From MESE01 sp036675035 (GTDB lineage: Bacteria > Pseudomonadota > Gammaproteobacteria > Burkholderiales > Burkholderiaceae_D): a DNA stretch of 28,853 nt. Positions 7,384 through 15,080 of the stretch are shown one piece after another. Position numbers and translations under genes: made by a program. The stretch lies in NCBI GenBank assembly GCA_036675035.1, contig JAKFFO010000080.1, positions 1-28,853 of the forward strand. Direction: 5' to 3'. Under the pieces are notes generated by a model. That model was not told the DNA's origin. It searched no databases and saw only the letters and a list, made by a program, of their open reading frames with translations. Positions within the stretch are counted from its first letter, which is position 1. Every line of letters begins with the position of its first letter.

Positions 7384-8745
7384 CTACGCCGCGGCACGCT
7401 GTAGCTTTGCGTTAGGCAATACGATCTGCACCACCAAGCCGCCGCCGTTGCGATTGAATAATCGCAGGTTTCCGCCGTGGCCCTGGATAACCCGATCAAC
7501 AATTGCGAGGCCCAGGCCAGCCCCATTCGCCTGTCCGCGGGCCGTGTCCATACGCGTGAACGGACGCATCAGATATTCGATATCGCCTTCCGGCACTCCG
7601 ATACCTTGATCGGCGACTTCGACCACTGCTTTACCGGCTTCGACGGTACAGTTGATGCTGATACTGGAAACCGCCGTTTTAGGCGTCTTGCCGTAGCGCC
7701 GCGCATTTTCGATCAAATTATTGATTACTCGTTTCAGATCCGTTGCGTTGCCGGCTACCTCAATATTGGGAGCAATATTTGTGACAATCTGGACATCGGG
7801 CAAGCGGGTTGCTTCGCGTGCAGCATCACTCAGCAGAACGCTTAAGCTTATTGCGGTAAAGCTGGCGCTATCGGTCGGCTTCGCATAATTGAGAAACTGC
7901 GAAATGATTGCATCCATTTGTGCCAAGTCCGACTGCATGCCCTGCCTTGCATCGTCCGTAAGCTTGGCCATTTCAACCTCTAGCAGCATCCGTGATATCG
8001 GCGTACGGAGATCGTGCGAAATTCCGGCGAGAATGACGGCACGATCGGATTCGACCTGATTCAGGTCGTCCACCATTTGATTGAAGCTTCTATTGGCTTC
8101 CCTGATTTCGGTGGGTCCTTGTTCCGGTAGCGGTTCCGGCTGTTGCCCTCTCGCTATCGCCCGAGCCGCCGCCGTTAATTGCGCCAGCGGCTGATTGATC
8201 AAGCGCGAAATGAAGACTGCACCGACAAGTGAAAGAAGCATCGTTACCGTGGCCCATCCGATCCACTGGATGCCGGAAGTGCGTTCGACGCGCTCCCGTT
8301 CAAGCATCAGCCAATACTGATCGTCTTCAATATTGAAACTTACCCAGAATCCGGCGATGTCATTGACCTTGACTGCAAACTTGGTTTCATCGCCAAGCCT
8401 GCTCCGCACACTCGATTGAATAACCGGCATCAGGCCCGAGTCCGGCGGCAGCTTGACCTTGTCCGTCTGTTCGCGTGGATAAATACGGATTCCTTCATTG
8501 CTCGCGAGCTCAAATAACAGCTCGCGCGTCGAATCCGGCGCCGAATGCGTTAGCGCGGAGCGGGTAATCGTGACCATCGAGATCACTTGCGCAGCGATCT
8601 GGTTGGCGCGCGGCGTCCTTTCCACCATACGATAGCTGGCGACCCAGGCGGCCATGCTTGCCGCGATCAGGAATGCCAGCAAGACGAAGGTCCGCCAGAA
8701 CAGGCCGCTTTTTAGCCAGGCCACCCGATTTTGTGCAAAAGGCAT
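7384..8745 (-). CDS. envZ: EnvZ-like sensor histidine kinase
   Basis: This is a 453-residue inner-membrane sensor. A first transmembrane helix (about residues 17-37) and a second (about 159-179) flank a periplasmic sensing domain of some 120 residues. A HAMP linker follows, then the phosphoacceptor segment AGISHDLRTPISRM with His244. The ATP-binding domain has the N box (NLIENARRYG, Asn347), G1 (DQGIGVP, Asp379) and G2 (GAGLGLA, 408-414). It lies 32 bases downstream of ompR on the same strand, the standard ompR-envZ order. The frame is open upstream to 8823, overlapping the ompR 3' end, but ATG 8745 (MPFAQNRVAWLKSG) is the natural start just before the first membrane helix. Osmolarity sensing is assumed from the family; the stimulus here is unknown. 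Confidence 0.88.
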   Translation of the reverse strand: MPFAQNRVAWLKSGLFWRTFVLLAFLIAASMAAWVASYRMVERTPRANQIAAQVISMVTITRSALTHSAPDSTRELLFELASNEGIRIYPREQTDKVKLPPDSGLMPVIQSSVRSRLGDETKFAVKVNDIAGFWVSFNIEDDQYWLMLERERVERTSGIQWIGWATVTMLLSLVGAVFISRLINQPLAQLTAAARAIARGQQPEPLPEQGPTEIREANRSFNQMVDDLNQVESDRAVILAGISHDLRTPISRMLLEVEMAKLTDDARQGMQSDLAQMDAIISQFLNYAKPTDSASFTAISLSVLLSDAAREATRLPDVQIVTNIAPNIEVAGNATDLKRVINNLIENARRYGKTPKTAVSSISINCTVEAGKAVVEVADQGIGVPEGDIEYLMRPFTRMDTARGQANGAGLGLAIVDRVIQGHGGNLRLFNRNGGGLVVQIVLPNAKLQRAAA

Positions 8746-8777
8746 TCGATTTAATTTGTCGGAGTTTGGTCGGCGAA

Positions 8778-9533
8778 TTAACGAGGCTGGCCTTCGGGAA
8801 TGAAGACGTACCCGAGGCCCCATACGGTTTGTATATAAAGCGGATTGGATGGGTCGGGCTCGATCAGCTTGCGTAAACGGGATATCTGTACATCGAGGCT
8901 TCGGTCAAATACTTCATACTCACGGCCACGGGCAAGTTCCATCAACTTTTCGCGCGAGAGCGGTTGCCGCGCATGTCGGGCAAATACCTTGAGCACGGAA
9001 AATTCCCCAGTGGTCAATGGAATCGATTCGCCGTTTTTACGGAGCGTGCGGGTGCCGAGATCGAGCTGGAAATCGCCGAATGTAAATGTTTGCGGTGTCT
9101 CGGAGGGTGCGCCAGGCGCTTCTTCAGGTGCGATTCGGCGCAACACGGCAGCGATTCTCGCGACCAGCTCCCGCGGATTAAACGGCTTGGGAAGATAGTC
9201 ATCGGCGCCCATTTCCAGGCCGACGATGCGGTCGACATCTTCACCTTTTGCGGTAAGCATGATAATGGGTGTCTGATCGCTCGCCCCGCGCAACCGGCGA
9301 CAAATCGACAGGCCATCTTCGCCTGGAAGCATCAAGTCCAGCACCAGCAAATCATAACGCTCGCGCAGCCATAGCTTGTTCATTGCCTGCGCATTTTCTG
9401 CGGTCACAACATGAAACCCCTGTTCTGTGAGATAGCGCCGAAGCAGGTCGCGCAGGCGAATGTCATCGTCGACCACAAGAATTTTGGGCTGATGTTGCTG
9501 ATCTTTGGTGATTGGGGGATTTGTAGTATTCAT
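8778..9533 (-). CDS. ompR: OmpR-family response regulator
   Basis: A receiver domain (residues 17-130) and a winged-helix DNA-binding domain (about 148-245) make up this 251-residue cytoplasmic regulator. The receiver shows the acidic pocket VVDDD (22-24), the phosphoacceptor Asp66 in LVLDLMLPGEDG, Thr94 in MLTAKGED and Lys116 in LPKPFNP. The C-terminal domain has the conserved recognition-helix region EVFDRSLDVQISRLRKLIE and the wing IQTVWGLGYVF. Its partner kinase gene follows immediately. The upstream region contains a tandem site resembling the OmpR consensus (9585-9610), so autoregulation is likely. Porin-type targets are assumed from the family and are not visible here. Confidence 0.92.
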   Translation of the reverse strand: MNTTNPPITKDQQHQPKILVVDDDIRLRDLLRRYLTEQGFHVVTAENAQAMNKLWLRERYDLLVLDLMLPGEDGLSICRRLRGASDQTPIIMLTAKGEDVDRIVGLEMGADDYLPKPFNPRELVARIAAVLRRIAPEEAPGAPSETPQTFTFGDFQLDLGTRTLRKNGESIPLTTGEFSVLKVFARHARQPLSREKLMELARGREYEVFDRSLDVQISRLRKLIEPDPSNPLYIQTVWGLGYVFIPEGQPR

Positions 9534-9584
9534 GTCGCTATGGTAACGTCAGAAGCCACGCTTTAAACCTCGATAATACAAGGC

Positions 9585-9610
9585 ATTACAAAGTGTTACA
9601 TACTTTACTA
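9585..9610. promoter_or_regulatory. Tandem OmpR-like binding site in the ompR / small-gene divergent region
   Basis: ATTACA (9585-9590), four bases, then GTTACA (9595-9600) matches the enteric OmpR half-site arrangement GTTACAnnnnGTTACA with one mismatch. A third, weaker TTACTA follows at 9605. TTAC therefore recurs at about 10-base spacing (9586, 9596, 9605), as expected for head-to-tail OmpR dimers. A minus-strand -10-like TATTAT (9578-9573) lies just downstream for ompR, so the site overlaps where its -35 would be. Confidence 0.5.
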
Positions 9611-9698
9611 AAATCGACTTACGAGTCTCTATAAAGCGGCATAAACTGCGATCTTGTGGTGAAGTCTTGCCGCCCAAGCGTTGGGGAAGAAGCCTGTC

Positions 9699-9998
9699 AT
9701 GAGTCTGCTGGTGAAAAAAATCGGTCTGTCATTATTGCTATCGGTAACCGCCGTGGTCACGTACGCAAATCCCGGGCAGGCACGTGGCGCACATGACACG
9801 GGACATGCCGAGCGTCCGCAGCAAGATTCAATAAGTCAGAGCAAAGCTCAGGCAGCGCGTAGCTATCAGTATCCGGACTCGAATCGCGCGTCGGAAGAAG
9901 ATTTTAAAAAACACAGCAGACTTTCGCCGGAAGAGCGGCGCGCATTGCGGCGCCAAATCAATGAGGCAGGGCAGGATCTTTATATTCGCAAACCCTGA
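9699..9998 (+). CDS. Small secreted hypothetical protein
   Basis: From ATG 9699 the product is 99 residues: a signal peptide (LLVKKIGLSLLLSVTAVVTYA, cleaved about residue 21), a low-complexity polar stretch rich in Gln, Ala and Ser, and a charged C-terminal motif RLSPEERRALRRQINEAGQ followed by DLYIRKP. The motif resembles short periplasmic proteins of betaproteobacteria that I cannot name. An in-frame TTG at 9681 would add six residues; ATG 9699 puts the basic N-terminal residues directly at the start. The gene diverges from ompR and shares its upstream region, including the OmpR-like site, so it may be an OmpR target. Function is unknown. Confidence 0.65.
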   Translation: MSLLVKKIGLSLLLSVTAVVTYANPGQARGAHDTGHAERPQQDSISQSKAQAARSYQYPDSNRASEEDFKKHSRLSPEERRALRRQINEAGQDLYIRKP

Positions 9999-10451
9999 AT
10001 AAAATCACTCGCTCCTGATTTTATAGATAAGCAATTGAACTATTTTCATTGAGGGTGCAATATTGAGAAGACGCGCATCGGCATCTACGGCGCCACATTT
10101 AGCCAGTCTTCAATACTTCACGGAAAGGTGCGCCATCTCTAAATAAACGCGGTAAAGATATTTTCTGATTGTGCCAGTGACACAACATATTGCCAGTCGG
10201 CATCATAAAATATTGACATCACACTCGCTTTTCCGCGCCAAACCCAAGCAATCCTCCTGCCGATATGGCATTTTATACGCTCGGGAAAAGGTACTTCCTT
10301 GCATCGAAGGCAGTATTGTTATTTCACTCGACCTCGCAAGTGAAAACCCTGACAAAGCGTCAGCTATAACCCAAGACACGAGAGATCACCTTACTACCAG
10401 CGCTCCGGGTATTGGATAATGCCGACATGAAATGGCAATAGCGGAGTGCAA
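9999..10451 (+). other. Intergenic region, no gene supported
   Basis: An AT-rich inverted repeat (ATAAAATC 9999-10006, GATTTTAT 10017-10024) at the end of the preceding gene may be a weak terminator. The rest shows no convincing gene. An 82-codon frame at 10171-10419 has no ribosome-binding site and no recognisable content. GGAG at 10443-10446 serves the next gene. Confidence 0.4.
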
Positions 10452-10817
10452 ATGGCAAAAACAATTCTTGCGGTAGACGACTCGGGTTCTTTAAGGCAAA
10501 TGGTAGTGTTTAGCCTGAAGGCAGCCGGCTATCAGGTAACTGAGGCAGTGGACGGACAGGACGGCTTGGAAAAAGCGCGAAATCAAGTTTTTGATCTGGT
10601 GTTGACCGACCAGAATATGCCGCGCATGGATGGTTTGACGTTAATAAAATCGCTGCGCGCATTGTTAGGTTATCAGCGCGTCCCGATCTTGATGCTGACA
10701 ACCGAAGCAAGCGATGAAATGAAAATGAAGGGAAAGGCAATCGGTGCAACCGGTTGGTTGGTCAAGCCTTTCGATCCGCAACGCTTGACGGAGGTTGTCA
10801 AGAAAGTTATCGGTTGA
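10452..10817 (+). CDS. CheY-like single-domain response regulator
   Basis: The product is a 121-residue receiver domain with nothing attached. The acidic pair Asp9-Asp10 (ILAVDDS), phosphoacceptor Asp53 (LVLTDQNMPRMDGL), the Thr of MLTTEAS and Lys of LVKPFDP are all present, so it should be phosphorylatable. The sequence is most like chemotaxis CheY or type IV pilus PilH/PilG regulators. No kinase, chemoreceptor, flagellar or pilus gene lies nearby, so it is an orphan whose partner must be encoded elsewhere. ATG 10452, five bases after GGAG, is preferred over the in-frame GTG at 10446. No clear terminator separates it from the tRNA promoter. Confidence 0.88.
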   Translation: MAKTILAVDDSGSLRQMVVFSLKAAGYQVTEAVDGQDGLEKARNQVFDLVLTDQNMPRMDGLTLIKSLRALLGYQRVPILMLTTEASDEMKMKGKAIGATGWLVKPFDPQRLTEVVKKVIG

Positions 10818-10888
10818 ATTGGCGAAGTCGTCCCTGATCTGATCGGCAAGATCGGAAAATTCAGCGCTTCCAAAACGAGTTGTACTAG

Positions 10889-10897
10889 TGCTATAAT
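10889..10897 (+). promoter_or_regulatory. Extended -10 promoter of tRNA-Arg
   Basis: TGCTATAAT is a perfect extended -10 element. It is followed by a GC-rich stretch (GGCCTGCGCGG) up to the tRNA 5' end at 10908, the kind of discriminator seen at stringently controlled stable-RNA promoters. No good -35 was found. Confidence 0.65.
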
Positions 10898-10907
10898 TTC
10901 GGCCTGC

Positions 10908-10984
10908 GCGGCTGTAGCTCAGCTGGATAGAGTACTTGGCTACGAACCAAGGGGTCGTGGGTTCGATTCCTGCCAGCCGCACCA
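10908..10984 (+). tRNA. tRNA-Arg (anticodon ACG)
   Basis: This is a 77-base cloverleaf. The acceptor stem GCGGCTG (10908-10914) pairs with CAGCCGC (10974-10980). The D arm is GCTCAGCTGGATAGAGT. The anticodon stem CTTGG/CCAAG encloses the loop CTACGAA with anticodon ACG, the inosine-modified tRNA reading CGU/CGC/CGA. The T arm contains GGTTCGATTCC. The CCA end is encoded (10982-10984). An integrase remnant lies just downstream, so this tRNA was probably an integration site. Confidence 0.97.
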
Positions 10985-11002
10985 GTAATACCTAGTAATA
11001 TC

Positions 11003-11040
11003 AATGGCCTAGAGAGAATACCTCTAGGCCATTTCCTTTT
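11003..11040 (+). terminator. Intrinsic terminator after tRNA-Arg
   Basis: A perfect 12-base inverted repeat, AATGGCCTAGAG (11003-11014) and CTCTAGGCCATT (11022-11033), has a seven-base loop and is followed by TCCTTTT. It lies 18 bases after the tRNA end. Confidence 0.8.
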
Positions 11041-11310
11041 GTGTGGGTGACTTTTGGATGACTCGTCCAAGACTCACTTCACGTATCAAGCTTGCAAGGC
11101 TGATGTTCCAGCGGTTCGTTTCGTCATTAATCTTTTCCAAAGCCTCAAAGATTTCAACGATTTGGGCCATGCTGTAATGTGCAGCCATCGTTTTGTTGGA
11201 ATGCCAAAGAATCTCGGATCTGGTTGACTCCGGTACTCCTGCGTCCCGCACATCCGGTCTATCCGTACCTGCTGCGCAATCTGAGGGTCGCCCGACGAAC
11301 CACGTCCGGG
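11024..11310 (-). pseudogene. Tyrosine recombinase (phage/island integrase), C-terminal remnant
   Basis: The minus frame ending at 11024 reads AGVPESTRSEILWHSNKTMA then AHYSMAQIVEIFEALEKI. This matches the end of tyrosine integrases: an Arg segment, the LGH-type motif (here LWH), and HY containing the catalytic tyrosine. Everything upstream, including the core-binding and first catalytic Arg regions, is missing; the frame runs into unrelated transposase sequence near 11310. The remnant reads toward tRNA-Arg and ends 40 bases from its 3' end, the usual place for an integrase at a tRNA attachment site. It is surely non-functional. Confidence 0.62.
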
Positions 11311-11312
11311 CC

Positions 11313-11541
11313 AGGCGGCGCGTGCTGTCATGGCATGTATCGAATAGGCTGACAACGGATTTCTGCATCGAGGCAGTACATCAGGCGATCCGTCATTGCG
11401 ACGGAACGGATATCTTCAACAAGGACTTAGGTTACCAGTTCACCGGCTTGAAATTCACCCAGCAATTGAAGAGCAACGATATCGCCGTCAGCACGAAAAG
11501 GAATGCCTGCTGGCGCGACAACGTGTTCGTCGAGCGGTTGT
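11313..11541 (+). pseudogene. IS3-family transposase fragment (DDE integrase core)
   Basis: The plus frame reads RRVLSWHVSNRLTTDFCIEA, then DIFNKDLGYQFTGLKFTQQL and CWRDNVFVERL. These match the middle of IS3-type OrfB transposases, with the second catalytic Asp in the FNxDxGxQFT motif. Where the family continues ERLW, this copy has TGA, and a TAG follows a few codons later. The 5' half of the gene is also absent, and no terminal inverted repeats were found. It is a decayed insertion-sequence piece that lies against the integrase remnant, suggesting insertion into, or deletion across, the older element. Confidence 0.75.
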
Positions 11542-11841
11542 GAAAACTGATTAAATAGCAGGGGCAGTGCGCCTGATTTCATCGCTTCCTATGCGTGAAT
11601 GTGCTGCTGGTTTAAGGCCAGTGATAGTGTCGCCGGGCATCGGAAAAAATGCAGTCACAAGCAAACGGCCGTGCGAAACACAATCGAGCAACTCATGGTA
11701 ACGTCGCTTTGTGAAGTTGCTCGTTCATATAGTAAAAAGACGCACACTGATTTTAGAATGCCGTGTTAATTTCGGGAGCTTAACTTTGAAGTTGAATTGT
11801 CCTGAATACATCGTTGGAACAGGTGGCGGTTATCAAGAACC
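11542..11841 (+). other. Non-coding stretch between IS remnant and the mrp operon
   Basis: No gene is supported. GAGCAACT (11686-11693) and AGTTGCTC (11715-11722) form an 8-base inverted repeat with a 21-base spacer. TAGAAT at 11754-11759 could be a -10 element for the mrp operon, but no matching -35 was found. No strong ribosome-binding site precedes mrpA. Confidence 0.35.
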
Positions 11842-14736
11842 ATGCTGTTACTGACGCTCATCCTCGTTCCATTTATCGCGAGCGCATTTGCCGCGTCAAT
11901 GCCGGCGAATGCCCGCAATCGCGAAGCGTGGCTCGCGGGCGGCGTCACCGTTTTCGGAATGGTGGTTGCTGTTTATTTGTACCGGCAAATCAGCAATGGC
12001 GAGGTGATCCGGTATCGGGGTGAGTGGTTGCCGCAATACGGTGTGGATTTTCTGCTCCGTATGGATGGGCTGGCTTGGCTGTTTGTAATGATGATTCTGG
12101 GCATTGGTTTCCTGGTCGTCCTCTATGCCCGTTATTACTTATCGCCCAAGGATCCGGTTCCGCGTTTTTTTTCCTTCCTGCTGGCGTTCATGGGGTCGAT
12201 GCTTGGAGTTGTTCTTTCCGGCAACCTGATCCAACTTGTAGTGTTCTGGGAACTGACCAGTCTTACCTCATTTTTGCTGATTGGTTATTGGCATCATCGG
12301 GCGGATGCTCGGCGCGGAGCGCGCATGGCACTGATTGTCACAGGCACTGGAGGCTTATGCCTGTTAGCCGGCGTCCTGATGCTCGGCCGGATTGTGGGCA
12401 GTTACGAGCTCGACCAGGTTCTGGAGGCGGGCGAGACAATCCGCACGCATGATCTGTACTTGCCGTTGCTGGTGCTGATTGCGCTCGGTGCACTGACCAA
12501 GAGTGCACAATTTCCATTTCATTTCTGGCTGCCGCACGCGATGGCCGCGCCGACACCCGTATCGGCCTATCTGCATTCGGCGACCATGGTCAAGGCCGGG
12601 GTGTTTTTGCTGATGCGCTTATGGCCAGTATTGTCGGGCACTGAGGAATGGGTGTGGATCATCGGCGGTGCCGGCGTTTGCACAATGCTGCTGGGCTCTT
12701 TCGCCGCTATCTTCCAGCATGATCTGAAGGGTTTGCTGGCCTATTCGACGATCAGTCATCTGGGGCTGATTACGGTTTTGCTGGGCATCGGTACACCGCT
12801 GGCAATGGTGGCGGCGGTTTTCCATACGCTGAACCACGCCACCTTCAAGGCCTCGCTCTTCATGGCGAGCGGCATCATCGACCATGAAACCGGAACGCGC
12901 GACATGCGGGTATTGCGCGGCTTATACCGACCCATGCCGTACACTGCAACGCTGGCGATCGTCGCCAGCGGCGCGATGGCTGGCGTTCCGTTGCTGAACG
13001 GATTCCTGTCCAAGGAAATGTTCTTCGCTGAAACCCTGATCGTCGGCGGCACGGAACACTGGTGGATGTCTATCGCGGCCGTGACGATGGGGATCTTCGC
13101 CGTAGCTTACTCGTTGCGTTTCATTAGCGTGTTCTTCGGCAAACCGGGCGACGCCTTGCCCAAAGCGCCACATGAACCGCCGCACTGGATGCGTTTTCCG
13201 ATTGAGTTTTTGGTTCTTCTTTGCATTATGGTGGGCATCGTACCGGGATTAATCATCGGGCCATTCCTGAAGGTCGCCGTGGCCTCGGTGCTTGGCGCGA
13301 GTGCGCCGGATTTTGACCTCGCAGCTTGGCATGGATTCAGTTTGCCGCTGATGATGAGCTTTATCGCGCTGGTGTTCGGTGTCCTGTTTTATGTCGTCTT
13401 GCGCAAGTACTTTAATTTAAGAACAAGCGCACGGGTACCGATGCTGCACTATGTTAGCGGAGCGCAGATTTTTGAAACAACCATGCTGCGCTTGTCCGTC
13501 GCGGCGGGTTTTCTGATCAAGTGGTTGGGTACCCGACGTTTGCAACCGCAACTGCTGCTAATGATGGTGGCAATGCTGGTTGCGCCTTTGTTGCTGGTGC
13601 GGCCGCTGCCGGCCTTCAAGGCGATTCAGGTATCCGATCTGGACCCGCTTTTCGGAATGATGTGGCTGATCGGCGGCGCTTGTGCCATCACCGCAGCCTG
13701 GCAGGCAAAGTATCATCGTCTTGCCGCACTGATGATGGTGGGCGGCACCGGGATTGTTACCAGCATGACCTTCCTCTGGCTATCCGCGCCGGACTTGGCA
13801 CTGACGCAGCTGATGGTGGAAACCGTGACCACGATATTGATATTGCTTGGTTTGCGATGGCTGCCGCCGCGTATTGTGCTGCGCGAGCTTAATCTCCAGG
13901 TGCCCCGGTCTGCCTGGCTGCGGCGCTCCCGCGACCTCTGCATTGCGGTCGCCGGCGGAACGGGGATCGCGGCGCTTAGCTATGCAGTGCTGATGCATCC
14001 GGCACCGAAGAGCATCAGCGATTTCTTTGTGCTGCACGCGTTATCCGACGGCGGGGGCAGCAATGTAGTCAATGTCTTGCTGGTAGATTTCCGCGGCTTT
14101 GACACGATGGGCGAAATTGCCGTTCTATCGATTGTCGCCCTGACGGTATTTGCGCTGTTGCGCCGCTTCCGTCCGGCGCCGGAGAGCATCGCGCGGCCGC
14201 CGCAGCAAGCCGGCAACATCGACCCGGCAGCCCGTCAGACGCCGGCAGAGCAGGTCGGCAGCGGCTATCTGCTGGTGCCCGGCATTTATCTGCGTTTTCT
14301 GCTTCCATTCATGGTCATGGTCGCGGTCTATTTTTTCATGCGCGGGCATAATTTTCCCGGCGGCGGATTCGTTGCCGGCCTGATCTTCGCTGTGGCGATC
14401 ATCGTGCAATACATGCTCGCCGGGACCGTCTGGGTGGAATCCCACTTGCGGCTTCGGCCCCAACGCTGGATCGCCTACGGGCTCTTGATCGCATGTTTAA
14501 CCGGGCTCGGCGCATGGTTGTTCGGTTATCCGTTTTTGACCAGCCATACCGCGCATTTACAGTTACCGTTGCTCGGTGAGGTCCATGTCCCGACTGCGTT
14601 TGCTTTTGATTTGGGCGTATTTGCCGTGGTAGTGGGTTCGACCATGCTGATCCTGGTAGCGCTGGCACACCAGTCTTTGCGGAGCCGCCATCGCCCGTCG
14701 GCATCGGCTGCCGACTCAATGCGGGAGATCAGTTGA
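11842..14736 (+). CDS. mrpA: Mrp Na+/H+ antiporter subunit A fused to subunit B
   Basis: This is the largest subunit of the multi-subunit cation/proton antiporter (Mrp/Mnh/Pha), an inner-membrane complex related to respiratory complex I. The antiporter core resembles NuoL: FWELTSLTSFLLIGYW with Glu137, TKSAQFPFHFWLPHAM with Lys220, and DLKGLLAYSTISHLGL. A C-terminal extension (about 640-780) contains the MbhD/MbhE-like segments ALTQLMVETVTTILILLGLR and DFRGFDTMGEIAVL. Residues from about 805 onward are an MrpB domain (PGIYLRFLLPFMVM, FPGGGFVAGLI), so subunit B is fused, as in group 2 (phaAB-type) operons. The length of 964 residues fits that fusion. Its stop overlaps the mrpC start. Role: export of Na+ (possibly K+) and pH homeostasis. 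Confidence 0.94.
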   Translation: MLLLTLILVPFIASAFAASMPANARNREAWLAGGVTVFGMVVAVYLYRQISNGEVIRYRGEWLPQYGVDFLLRMDGLAWLFVMMILGIGFLVVLYARYYLSPKDPVPRFFSFLLAFMGSMLGVVLSGNLIQLVVFWELTSLTSFLLIGYWHHRADARRGARMALIVTGTGGLCLLAGVLMLGRIVGSYELDQVLEAGETIRTHDLYLPLLVLIALGALTKSAQFPFHFWLPHAMAAPTPVSAYLHSATMVKAGVFLLMRLWPVLSGTEEWVWIIGGAGVCTMLLGSFAAIFQHDLKGLLAYSTISHLGLITVLLGIGTPLAMVAAVFHTLNHATFKASLFMASGIIDHETGTRDMRVLRGLYRPMPYTATLAIVASGAMAGVPLLNGFLSKEMFFAETLIVGGTEHWWMSIAAVTMGIFAVAYSLRFISVFFGKPGDALPKAPHEPPHWMRFPIEFLVLLCIMVGIVPGLIIGPFLKVAVASVLGASAPDFDLAAWHGFSLPLMMSFIALVFGVLFYVVLRKYFNLRTSARVPMLHYVSGAQIFETTMLRLSVAAGFLIKWLGTRRLQPQLLLMMVAMLVAPLLLVRPLPAFKAIQVSDLDPLFGMMWLIGGACAITAAWQAKYHRLAALMMVGGTGIVTSMTFLWLSAPDLALTQLMVETVTTILILLGLRWLPPRIVLRELNLQVPRSAWLRRSRDLCIAVAGGTGIAALSYAVLMHPAPKSISDFFVLHALSDGGGSNVVNVLLVDFRGFDTMGEIAVLSIVALTVFALLRRFRPAPESIARPPQQAGNIDPAARQTPAEQVGSGYLLVPGIYLRFLLPFMVMVAVYFFMRGHNFPGGGFVAGLIFAVAIIVQYMLAGTVWVESHLRLRPQRWIAYGLLIACLTGLGAWLFGYPFLTSHTAHLQLPLLGEVHVPTAFAFDLGVFAVVVGSTMLILVALAHQSLRSRHRPSASAADSMREIS

Positions 14737-15080
14737 TGGAAGCCGTGATCTCACTTGCTATCGGCGTGGTGTTCGGGTCAGGTATCTGGCTAATTCTGCG
14801 GCCGCGCAGTTTCCAGGTTTTGACCGGTTTGCTGCTGATGTCCTATGCAGTCAATCTGTTTATTTTCATCATGGGGCGATTGTGGATGGACCGGGCCCCT
14901 TTGACGATCGGCGCAGGTACGCCTGACCCCGCCGCATTCAGCGATCCTCTGCCGCAAGCGCTGGTACTCACCGCAATTGTCATTGGTTTTGCCACCACGG
15001 CACTTTATCTCGTCGTCATGATCGGTTCGCGCGGATTAACCGGCACCGACCATGTGGACGGCGAGGAGCCGCAACAATGA
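14736..15080 (+). CDS. mrpC: Mrp antiporter subunit C
   Basis: This 114-residue, three-helix membrane subunit is related to complex I subunit NuoK. Conserved features are GVVFGSGIWLILRPRSFQVL, GLLLMSYAVNLFIF and, near the end, DPLPQALVLTAIVIGFATTA, the most diagnostic segment of MrpC. The ATG at 14736 shares one base with the mrpA stop (TGATG) and sits eight bases after GGGAG; a TTG at 14733 is possible but less likely. The stop overlaps mrpD by ATGA. Confidence 0.95.
   Translation: MEAVISLAIGVVFGSGIWLILRPRSFQVLTGLLLMSYAVNLFIFIMGRLWMDRAPLTIGAGTPDPAAFSDPLPQALVLTAIVIGFATTALYLVVMIGSRGLTGTDHVDGEEPQQ

Noticed and set aside
10171..10419. 82-codon frame before the CheY-like gene
   Set aside because: No ribosome-binding site, no recognisable domain, and composition like the surrounding intergenic DNA.
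11193..11312. 5' part of the plus-strand frame that ends in the transposase fragment
   Set aside because: This part is antisense to the integrase remnant and does not match transposase; only 11313 onward does.
11686..11722. Inverted repeat as a possible IS end or attachment site
   Set aside because: Arms of only 8 bases with a 21-base spacer, and no partner copy near the transposase fragment.
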